Shown: piece by piece, positions 57,898 through 64,000 of the stretch
Layout of the letters: each line of letters opens with the position of its first letter
How positions within the stretch are numbered: position 1 is the first letter of the stretch
DNA from: Thiomonas bhubaneswarensis
GTDB lineage: Bacteria > Pseudomonadota > Gammaproteobacteria > Burkholderiales > Burkholderiaceae_C
DNA length: 64,000 nucleotides
Reading direction: 5' to 3'
NCBI RefSeq assembly: GCF_001418255.1
Contig: NZ_LIPV01000007.1
Span: 62,001-126,000, forward strand
Notes under the pieces: generated by a model
Told to the model about the DNA's origin: nothing
What the model saw: only the letters and a program-made list of their open reading frames with translations
Database searches by the model: none
Position numbers and translations under genes: made by a program

Positions 57898-60873
57898 ATG
57901 CGACAACATCTCACGCCCGACCAAATCCGCGAGGCCCTGGCCTGCATCCCTGCCGACTTGCCCCGTGAAGAATGGGCGCGGGTGGCGATGGCGATCAAGT
58001 CCGAGCTGGGGGATGGGGGCTTTGATCTGTTCAACGAGTGGAGCGCCAGCGGCAAAAGCTACGACGCCACCGCCGCCCGCGATACCTGGCGCAGCATCAC
58101 GGCCAGCGGGCGCGTGACAATTGGCACTTTGCTGCACCTGGCAAAACAGCATGGCTACCGGCCCGCGCAACATGCACCACAGCCCGCCCTGTCCCGGCGA
58201 CAGCGGGCCGCGCAAGCGGCAGAGCGCGCGCGGCGGGATGTTGCAGAGCGCGCAGCCCGCAAGGCCGCGCAAGACGCCGCAGCAGCCCTAGCCGTCCGCC
58301 TTTGGAGCGAGGCCAGCGACACCGGCGAAAGTCCTTACCTGGCGCAAAAGGGCTGCGGTGCGCATGGCGCGCGCTTCCTGCCCGATGAGCGGCTGTTGAT
58401 CCCGATGCGCACCATCGACGGCGAGCTGCGCAACCTGCAGACCATCGCCCCAGCGCGCCCGGCAAACGGCCCGCAAAAGCGGTTTCTCAAGGGCGGACAG
58501 AAGACCGGCCTGCTGCACTGGCTGGGAGACCCCGCCGGGGCTGATGCGTTGCTGGTCTGTGAAGGCTACGCCACCGCCGCAAGCCTCTATGAGGCCACGG
58601 GCCGCCCGGTGGCCTGCGCTTTCGACAGCACGAACCTGCCGCACATTGCACGGGCGCTGCGCCAGCACTTCGGCCCGCAGCCGCTGCTGTTAATCGCGGG
58701 CGACAACGACTTCGAGACCGAGCAGCGCACCGGCAAGAACGCGGGCCGCATCGCAGCAGACAAAGCCGCCCGCCTGGCGCATGGCGCTGTGGTGCTGCCT
58801 GAAACTGCGCAGGGGCAGAACATCGACTTCAACGACGTGGTCCTCAGCGCCGGTTTCGAAGTCGTGAAGGCGCGCATCGAGCAGGCCATTGCGCAGGCCC
58901 GCGCCGCCGCGCCACCTGGCGATGATCTGCAGCACGCGCAGCAAGAACCCGCCGCCGCGCCACCTGGCGATGATCTGCAGCACGCGCAGCAAGAACCCGC
59001 CGCCGCGCCACCTGGCGATGATCTGCAGCACGCGCAGCAAGAACCCGCCGCCGCGCCACCTGGCGATGATCTGCAGCACGCGCAGCAAGAACCCGCCGCC
59101 GCGCCACCTGGCGATGATCTGCAGCACGCGCAGCACGTACACGCCGCCGTGCCTGGGCATGACCGCTTCAGCCTGAACGAGCGCGGTGTCTGGTTTGCCG
59201 AGATGGACGCTGAAGGGCGACCAAAGGCCCCGCTGTGGATTTGCAGCCCGCTGCGTGTGACAGCCCGCACCCGCGACGGGAACGGCGGCGATTGGGGGTT
59301 TCTGCTTGAGTTTGACGATCCCGCAGGCCACCCCCGCCAATGGGCCGCGCCCGCAAAGCTGTTGGCTGGGGACGGTGCAGAGTTTCGGGCCGCGCTGTTG
59401 TCGATGGGCCTGCGCATCAGAACGGCACCGCGCGCCCGGCAACTCTTGGCGACCTATGTGCAAAGCCGCAACCCGGACGCCTTCGCGCGCTGCGTGGATC
59501 GCCTGGGCTGGCATCCCGGCGGCGTGTACGTGCTGCATGATGAGGTGCTGGGCAACGCCAGCGAGCGCCTGATTTTTCAGAGCGAAGCCGCTGCCGAGAA
59601 TACGCTGCGCCAGCGCGGCACCCTGGCGCAGTGGCGTGACCGCATTGCAGCTTATGCCGTGGGGAACAGCCGTTTGGTGTTTGCCATATCAGCCGCCTTC
59701 GCGGGCATGGCGTTGCGCCCTTCCGCCGAGAGCGGCGGCGGCTTCCACTTGGTCGGTCACAGCTCAAGCGGCAAGTCCACGGCGCTGCGCGTTGCCGCAT
59801 CAATCTATGGGCCTTCCGCCTATGCGCAGAATTGGCGTGCAACATCAAACGCGATCGAGGGCACTGCTGCCGCACACTGTGACCGGCTGCTGATCCTCGA
59901 CGAGATCGCGCAGATCGATGCGCGTGAGGTGGGCGAATGTTCCTACATGCTCAGCAACGGTGTCGGCAAAAGCCGCGCCAGCCGCACCGGCCTGCCGCGC
60001 CCGCGCTTGACCTGGCTACTGATGCTGCTGTCTGCAGGCGAAGTGGGCATTGCGCAGCACATGCTGTCGGCAAACAAAACCGCCCGCGCCGGGCAAGAGC
60101 TGCGCCTGGTCGATCTGCCCGCAGATGCCGGGGCTGGCATGGGGCTGTTCGAGAGGCTGCACGATAGGGAAACGCCGCAGGCGCTGGCGAGCTATCTCGG
60201 CAAGGCCGCAGACGCCTACCACGGCACCGCTGCCCGCGCCTTTCTGGAACACTGCGTCAGCCGGGCAGACACCCTGCGCCCGCACATGCGGGAGGCCGTC
60301 GAGCGCCTGGCGATGGACTGGATACCTGATGCCGCCAGCGGGCAGGTTCACCGTGTGGGGCGGCGCTTTGCCGTGGTGGGCGCTGCGGGTGAGCTGGCAA
60401 CTGCGGCAGGCATCACCGGCTGGCCTGCTGGTGAAGCCGAACGCGCTGCGCGTCGGTGCTTCAATGATTGGCTGGCTGCGCGGGGCGGCCTAGGCAACAG
60501 CGAGGACAGGCAGCAGCTCGCACAGGTGCGGCGCTTTTTGGAGCTACACGGCGAGGGCCGCTTCACAGACTGGGCGCGCGCAGATGATGACCACGCGCCC
60601 CGCACCTTGAGCCGCGCGGGTTTTCGGAAGGCGGCCAAAGATGTCACAGGCTCTGTGGAGAGCTGGGACTACTTCGTTCTCCCAGAAACCTTCCGCCGGG
60701 AAGTCTGTGACGGTTTCGACTACCGCGCTGTGCTGCGCGTGTTGCGCGACAAAAACCACCTGCAGACGGACAAGGGCCGGGCATTTGACCGCACGGTTCG
60801 CCTACCTGGCCTGGGCCGGGCCGTGGTTTATCACATCCTGCCAAGCATCTTTGAGGGCGACGATGAAGCCTGA
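57898..60873 (+). CDS. Replication primase-helicase (PriCT-2, Toprim, DUF927)
   Basis: 991 aa. PriCT-2 lies at about 6-86 (LTPDQIREALACIPADLPREEW), a Toprim-like primase domain at about 205-325 (LLVCEGYATAASL, LLLIAGDND), a repeated linker at 336-415, and a DUF927 superfamily helicase domain from about 430, with Walker A GHSSSGKST near 619 and LLILDEIAQ near 664. It plays the role of P4 alpha protein: primer synthesis and unwinding at the element's origin. The ATG at 57898 is preceded by GCGGGG; ATG 57877 is an alternative. Confidence 0.88.
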   Translation: MRQHLTPDQIREALACIPADLPREEWARVAMAIKSELGDGGFDLFNEWSASGKSYDATAARDTWRSITASGRVTIGTLLHLAKQHGYRPAQHAPQPALSRRQRAAQAAERARRDVAERAARKAAQDAAAALAVRLWSEASDTGESPYLAQKGCGAHGARFLPDERLLIPMRTIDGELRNLQTIAPARPANGPQKRFLKGGQKTGLLHWLGDPAGADALLVCEGYATAASLYEATGRPVACAFDSTNLPHIARALRQHFGPQPLLLIAGDNDFETEQRTGKNAGRIAADKAARLAHGAVVLPETAQGQNIDFNDVVLSAGFEVVKARIEQAIAQARAAAPPGDDLQHAQQEPAAAPPGDDLQHAQQEPAAAPPGDDLQHAQQEPAAAPPGDDLQHAQQEPAAAPPGDDLQHAQHVHAAVPGHDRFSLNERGVWFAEMDAEGRPKAPLWICSPLRVTARTRDGNGGDWGFLLEFDDPAGHPRQWAAPAKLLAGDGAEFRAALLSMGLRIRTAPRARQLLATYVQSRNPDAFARCVDRLGWHPGGVYVLHDEVLGNASERLIFQSEAAAENTLRQRGTLAQWRDRIAAYAVGNSRLVFAISAAFAGMALRPSAESGGGFHLVGHSSSGKSTALRVAASIYGPSAYAQNWRATSNAIEGTAAAHCDRLLILDEIAQIDAREVGECSYMLSNGVGKSRASRTGLPRPRLTWLLMLLSAGEVGIAQHMLSANKTARAGQELRLVDLPADAGAGMGLFERLHDRETPQALASYLGKAADAYHGTAARAFLEHCVSRADTLRPHMREAVERLAMDWIPDAASGQVHRVGRRFAVVGAAGELATAAGITGWPAGEAERAARRCFNDWLAARGGLGNSEDRQQLAQVRRFLELHGEGRFTDWARADDDHAPRTLSRAGFRKAAKDVTGSVESWDYFVLPETFRREVCDGFDYRAVLRVLRDKNHLQTDKGRAFDRTVRLPGLGRAVVYHILPSIFEGDDEA
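58903..59142 (+). repeat. 48-bp minisatellite, five copies, inside the primase gene
   Basis: Five head-to-tail 48-bp units encode AAAPPGDDLQHAQQEP. The first four are identical and the fifth changes only at its end; a degenerate sixth start (AAVPGHD) follows. The unit is a multiple of three, so copy number can change without a frameshift. It forms a Pro/Gln/Asp linker between primase and helicase domains. Confidence 0.95.
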
Positions 60874-61008
60874 ATTTGTGAGCCGGGCCGCCGGGTGCGG
60901 CGGCGCGCAGGGTCTCATTTTCGCGCAGCAAGAAGGCGCAGACATCGGCGCTCACCAGATGAAACCACCCGGCGGGCCGAACGGCTGTGCACGGCTGCGG
61001 AGAAATTT

Positions 61009-61119
61009 GTCTGCAGTCTGCAGTTTGATCGGGATTTGTCTGCAGTGCGAGTGCAGACAGAAAACACGTTTCTATTCAATACCTTACATGACTTTTTCGG
61101 CCTGTCTGCAGTGTCTGCA
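61009..61119. other. Iteron cluster 1, candidate replication origin
   Basis: Six TGCAGAC motifs: five as GTCTGCA (61009, 61016, 61038, 61104, 61113) and one inverted (61052). Between 61059 and 61103 the sequence is markedly AT-rich for this element, as in a duplex-unwinding region. It lies directly downstream of the primase-helicase gene. Called as origin by analogy with P4 and plasmid iterons. Confidence 0.6.
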
Positions 61120-61200
61120 GTGTTTTTGTGTCACCGACCGAAAGCCCGGCGCAATTTGACGCCACTTTTTCCCTACCACTAGCCTTGAAAGGACTGAAGC

Positions 61201-61818
61201 ATGACAACTTCCGCAACCCCCTCGACCATCACCCCGGCGCAGCAGCTTGCCGCTGCTGAGCAACGCCAGACCCAGCTCGACGGTGCTGTCCAACAGGCGC
61301 GGCAACAGCTCGACGCCGCAGCCGCTGCCCGCGCCGATGTGCTGGCAGCCGCTGCCCGTGGCAGCACGGTTTCCCCGGATGATCTGATTGCCGCCGATGC
61401 CGAAGTGCGGCGCGCGCAGGCCGCCGTTGAGCTGGCAGAGCTGGTGCAGCAGACCGGCGGGCAGGCCATTGACGAAGCGCAGCGCGCCGTCTGGCAGGAG
61501 CAGACCAGCAATCTGCAATCTGAGTTCGACACCGCGCAGGCTGCCGTGCAAAGCGCTGCAGCAGCTTTTGCGAAACAGCTCGATGCAGCTCGGCAGGCTT
61601 TGGCCGCTGTGATTGCGGCACAGTCCCAGCGCGCCGCCGTTTTCAACCAGGCGCGCGCCCGCAATGTTGAGGCAACGCGCCGGTATCCTGGCGACCAGGC
61701 GCTGCAAGTGGCGCTGCCGATGGCCGTTCGATCTGACGCCGGGCAGGAATTGCGCCTAGTGTCCTGGAGCCTGCACCAAGGCTACCAGGTGGGGTTGCCT
61801 GATGCTCTGCCGCAGTGA
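61201..61818 (+). CDS. Coiled-coil protein of unknown function
   Basis: 205 aa, dominated by Ala/Gln-rich heptad-like repeats over residues 15-160 (coiled coil) with a short globular C-terminal end (DQALQVALPMAVRSDAGQEL). AAGGA lies 8 nt before the ATG. No family recognised. It sits between the two iteron clusters. Confidence 0.65.
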   Translation: MTTSATPSTITPAQQLAAAEQRQTQLDGAVQQARQQLDAAAAARADVLAAAARGSTVSPDDLIAADAEVRRAQAAVELAELVQQTGGQAIDEAQRAVWQEQTSNLQSEFDTAQAAVQSAAAAFAKQLDAARQALAAVIAAQSQRAAVFNQARARNVEATRRYPGDQALQVALPMAVRSDAGQELRLVSWSLHQGYQVGLPDALPQ

Positions 61819-61828
61819 GGAGAGCGAC

Positions 61829-62263
61829 ATGACCACGAAATCCACCACCACAACCCGCCTGGCGCAGATCGAGCGCATGCTGATGTCGATTACATCAAAG
61901 CTGGGCATTGTCGGCATCAACCACCGGCCTGCACCGTTGCCGAAGCTGCACACATCGGAGCGCGCTGCACACGCTGGCAAGACCTTGTCAGCGCAGGGCC
62001 GAAGCGATGCCTACCGGGCTGGACGCAAGGCTGAACGTCAGCGCATTCAGGCTTTGCTGAGCGCACCAGAAGCCGCACGCAACCCAGCGCTGACCCTTGA
62101 CGCATATGTTGCGCTGCATGGCGACAGCGACGCTGCTCTGCGGCTTGTGCGACAAGTGGCAAGGCCACTGACACGCCAGCATGCGCCTGCACCGCGCAAG
62201 CTCACCGCAGCCGATGTAATGCGCGCTGCAGAAGCTGCGCGCAAGATGCGAGACGGCAGATAA
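61829..62263 (+). CDS. Hypothetical basic protein of the element
   Basis: 144 aa, basic, no recognised family. GAGGAGAG precedes the ATG, 10 nt after the coiled-coil gene stop, so the two form an operon. The region AHAGKTLSAQGRSDAYRAGRKAERQRIQALL is rich in Arg/Lys and may bind nucleic acid. Confidence 0.6.
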   Translation: MTTKSTTTTRLAQIERMLMSITSKLGIVGINHRPAPLPKLHTSERAAHAGKTLSAQGRSDAYRAGRKAERQRIQALLSAPEAARNPALTLDAYVALHGDSDAALRLVRQVARPLTRQHAPAPRKLTAADVMRAAEAARKMRDGR

Positions 62264-62310
62264 CGCAGCCCGTTTCCCCGTGGAGGCAATAGCAGGCTGA
62301 CCACGGTTTG

Positions 62311-62335
62311 CCCGGCCCTAGCGCCGGGTTTTTTT
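62311..62335 (+). terminator. Intrinsic terminator after the last element operon
   Basis: CCCGGC-cctagc-GCCGGG followed by seven T. It lies 48 nt after the stop of the 144-aa protein gene. Confidence 0.8.
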
Positions 62336-62537
62336 CGCCCTGCCCTACCCCCCCTGCGGGTCCTTCCCCGGCCCTGGCGCCGCACGGCGCGAAACGGCGC
62401 GATTCTTCGCTAGGTGGAGAATTTTCCAGATTGATTGACGATCTGCATAACACGGGGGTTAACGCGGCACCAGGCGCGGTTCGATAGGGTTGCGCTATGA
62501 AAATGCGGGCTTGCGCGGCCCGGCGGTGAAAATCGAC

Positions 62538-62650
62538 TGCAGACACTGCAGACACCACGGGAAAAGCGGCTGCAGGCCGCATGAATGCTGGCTTTGCGGG
62601 GTTTTGGTGAAGTGCAGACAAAGTGCAGACAAAGTGCAGACACTGCAGAC
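62538..62650. other. Iteron cluster 2, six TGCAGAC direct repeats
   Basis: TGCAGAC starts at 62538, 62547, 62613, 62624, 62635 and 62644, all in one orientation, opposite to most of cluster 1. Three are 11 bp apart and two pairs are 9 bp apart. No gene is convincing in the surrounding 62336-62950; the region holds these repeats, arm-like boxes and the tRNA-side terminator. It is comparable to the distal crr site of P4. Confidence 0.6.
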
Positions 62651-62875
62651 ATTCTCTATCAGCATTGTGCCGCCGCTTCCCCGATCCAGTCGCCCCGCAG
62701 CCTTCCTGGTGCAACTGCCTGGCTTGTCACGCGCGAAAAGACTTCGCCACGCCGCCCCGCATCACGCGGGGGTACGGGCGAACAAATCATGACGCCGGTG
62801 AGTGCAAGATAAGCGCCGCGTTGGCCGAATGCCGGGCCGTTTGATCTGTGGATAACCCGCCTATTCCTGCACGCC

Positions 62876-62897
62876 GGTAAGACCGGCGGTAAGACCG
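62876..62897 (+). repeat. Tandem GGTAAGACCG boxes, right end
   Basis: Copies at 62876-62885 and 62888-62897, 12-bp period, same orientation as the left-end pair at 54638-54659. They lie 53 bp from the right core repeat. Candidate integrase arm sites. Confidence 0.6.
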
Positions 62898-62911
62898 CGC
62901 AGAGCCAGAAA

Positions 62912-62939
62912 AGAAAAAAGCCCACGAAATCATTGGCTT
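62912..62939 (-). terminator. Element-borne terminator downstream of tRNA-Ser
   Basis: On the minus strand AAGCC-...-GGGCTT forms a short stem followed by TTTTTTCTTTT. It lies right after the tRNA 3' end and shares the CCAGAAAAGAAAAA tract (plus strand) with the chromosomal terminator at 54461-54504, so the element appears to supply a replacement terminator for the tRNA. Confidence 0.6.
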
Positions 62940-62950
62940 ACATAGTGCTC

Positions 62951-62965
62951 TTGGCGGAGAGAGGG
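62951..62965. repeat. attR-type core, right copy within tRNA-Ser
   Basis: Identical 15 bp to 54503-54517. It forms the acceptor-stem 3' strand and CCA end of the intact tRNA-Ser, so insertion restored a functional tRNA gene. Confidence 0.88.
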
Positions 62966-63042
62966 GGATTCGAACCCCCGAAGGGCTATTGACCCTTACA
63001 CGCTTTCCAGGCGTGCGACTTAAACCGCTCATCCATCTCTCC
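62952..63042 (-). tRNA. tRNA-Ser(GGA)
   Basis: 91 nt including an encoded CCA. The acceptor stem pairs GGAGAGA with TCTCTCC, the anticodon loop CTGGAAA gives anticodon GGA (63006-63008), the T arm carries GGTTCGAATC, and a long variable arm (GTGTAAGGGTCAATAGCCCTTC region) marks a class II serine tRNA. It is the attachment site of the element on its left. Confidence 0.95.
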
Positions 63043-63092
63043 GGTAACCAGTAACTATAGCAGGGTACCTCTGGCGGCTTGGGCCATCATGC

Positions 63093-64000
63093 TCAATACG
63101 TCTTGCCGAGTTGATCGAGGATGGCGGGATTTTCCAGCGTCGAAGTGTCCTGAGTGACCGCCTCGCCCTTGGCCAGCGAACGAAGCAGGCGGCGCATGAT
63201 CTTGCCGGATCGGGTCTTGGGCAAGTTGTCGCCGAAGCGGATGTCGCGGGGCTTGGCGATAGGGCCGATTTCCATACCGACGTGGGCACGCAGTTCGGCG
63301 GCAATCTTTTGCGCTTCTTCGCCTTCGGGGCGGCTGCGTTTGAGCACGACGAAGGCGCAGATGGCCTCGCCGGTGATGTCGTCGGGCCTGCCGACCACGG
63401 CGGCCTCGGCCACCAGCGGGTGCGATACCAGGGCCGATTCGATTTCCATCGTGCCCATGCGGTGCCCGGAAACGTTGAGCACGTCATCGATACGCCCGGT
63501 GATGGTGAAGTAGCCATCATTGGCGTCGCGGATGGCCCCGTCCCCTGCGAGGTAGTAGCCGCCCAGTTCTTCGGGGTAGTAGCTCTTCTTGAAGCGCTCG
63601 GGGTCGCCCCAGATGGTGCGGATCATAGACGGCCAGGGCTTTTTGATGACCAGAATGCCCCCTGTGCCCCAGGGTACGCCGTGCCCGGTTTCGTCGACGA
63701 CTTCGGCGGTGATGCCTGGCAGCGGCAAGGTGCAGGAGCCGGGGACCATGGGCGTTGCGCCGGGCAGCGGCGTGATCATGTGGCCACCGGTTTCGGTCTG
63801 CCACCAGGTGTCGACCACGGGGCAGCGGCCGCCGCCGATGTGCTCGTAGTACCACTCCCAGGCAGCCGGGTTGATGGGCTCGCCCACGGTGCCCAGGATG
63901 CGAAGACTGCCGAGATCGTAGTTGCGCGGATGGACTGCCGGGTTGGTTTCGGCGGCCTTGATGAGGGAGCGGATTGCGGTGGGGGCGGTGTAGAAGATGG
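63093..64000 (-). CDS. acs: Acetyl-CoA synthetase (partial, C-terminal half)
   Basis: The gene enters from the right edge; about 302 C-terminal residues are visible of a usual 650. The segments [46 protein letters not shown] and the acetylation-controlled [14 protein letters not shown] motif are diagnostic. Acs activates acetate through acetyl-AMP. It lies 50 nt upstream of tRNA-Ser on the same strand. Confidence 0.96.
   Translation of the reverse strand, partial: IFYTAPTAIRSLIKAAETNPAVHPRNYDLGSLRILGTVGEPINPAAWEWYYEHIGGGRCPVVDTWWQTETGGHMITPLPGATPMVPGSCTLPLPGITAEVVDETGHGVPWGTGGILVIKKPWPSMIRTIWGDPERFKKSYYPEELGGYYLAGDGAIRDANDGYFTITGRIDDVLNVSGHRMGTMEIESALVSHPLVAEAAVVGRPDDITGEAICAFVVLKRSRPEGEEAQKIAAELRAHVGMEIGPIAKPRDIRFGDNLPKTRSGKIMRRLLRSLAKGEAVTQDTSTLENPAILDQLGKTY

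Larger units (their letters stand above)
54503..62965. mobile_element. Integrative element in tRNA-Ser(GGA), satellite-like, about 8.5 kb
   Basis: Bounded by the 15-bp core repeats. Contents in order: arm-like boxes, P4-type integrase, two tiny genes, a 198-aa unknown protein, phased CGCTA boxes, AlpA-type regulator, a 103-aa protein, primase-helicase, iteron cluster, a coiled-coil protein, a 144-aa protein, terminator, second iteron cluster, arm-like boxes. No structural, lysis, packaging or conjugation genes and no obvious cargo. The make-up resembles P4-like satellites or minimal replicating integrative elements. The integrase lies at the end away from the intact tRNA. Confidence 0.85.

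Noticed and set aside
58903-59142. Regular 48-bp repeats that could be mistaken for a CRISPR array
   Set aside because: Units are head to tail without spacers and encode an in-frame protein repeat; no cas genes nearby.
60863-61159. 98-codon reading frame overlapping the end of the primase gene
   Set aside because: Its second half is the iteron cluster translated (Cys/Leu/Gln runs), there is no ribosome site and another frame is equally open.
62659-62925. Small open frames in the right end of the element
   Set aside because: They cross iterons and arm boxes, lack ribosome sites and have no recognisable protein features.

Overview
The window reads as a chromosomal segment of a GC-rich, sulfur-oxidising betaproteobacterium of the order Burkholderiales, most like Thiomonas. 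This is an inference from three things: the gene order rimP-nusA-infB-rbfA-truB-typA, Burkholderiales-type proteins such as the BPSS1780-family membrane protein, and a sulfur oxygenase reductase encoded next to a sulfide:quinone-reductase-like flavoprotein. Nearly all of it is ordinary housekeeping DNA. One stretch of about 8.5 kb (54503-62965) is an integrated mobile element.

Layout. 1-7084 (minus strand): the translation/transcription operon rimP-nusA-infB-rbfA-truB-typA, with a promoter, a long leader and an internal terminator hairpin. 7097-12780 (minus): a yejABEF-type peptide ABC importer. 12846-16704: fabI, an unknown lipoprotein, a polyphosphate kinase 2 and a broken CorA/ZntB-like transporter gene. 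16795-18435: an acyl-CoA synthetase. 18509-21405 (minus): a sulfur oxidation cluster of a flavoprotein, a DUF1641 protein and sulfur oxygenase reductase. 21661-28856 (minus): thiamine biosynthesis, a thiD-thiE fusion plus a thiC-thiO-thiS-thiG operon under a TPP riboswitch, ending in a TMEM175-type channel gene. 28827-30692: an EAL/GGDEF signalling protein whose stop codon lies inside the riboswitch aptamer. 30814-36458: desaturase, quinone/redox stress genes (FMN reductase, pirin, LysR regulator, WrbA), a small cysteine-cluster protein and an aldo/keto reductase. 36579-39507: feoABC iron uptake with a Fur-like site. 39757-45471: FAH-family hydrolase, polA, a DUF2782-like protein, thrB and a membrane protein. 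45475-50110 (minus): a branched-chain amino acid ABC importer, divergent from putA (50460-54317); the shared intergenic region has several GTTGCA-like boxes, the operator recognised by PutA.

The mobile element is bounded by a 15-bp direct repeat of the 3' end of tRNA-Ser(GGA). It carries a P4-type tyrosine integrase, several small unknown genes, an AlpA-type regulator, a large PriCT-2/Toprim/DUF927 primase-helicase with a 48-bp minisatellite in its linker, and two genes of unknown function. No capsid, tail, packaging or conjugation gene is visible. Two inversely oriented clusters of six TGCAGAC repeats (61009-61119 and 62538-62650) look like initiator-binding iterons and recall the ori/crr arrangement of phage P4. 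Tandem 12-bp-period GGTAAGACCG boxes near both ends look like integrase arm sites. I read the element as a self-replicating, satellite-like integrative element. Beyond the tRNA the window ends inside acs.
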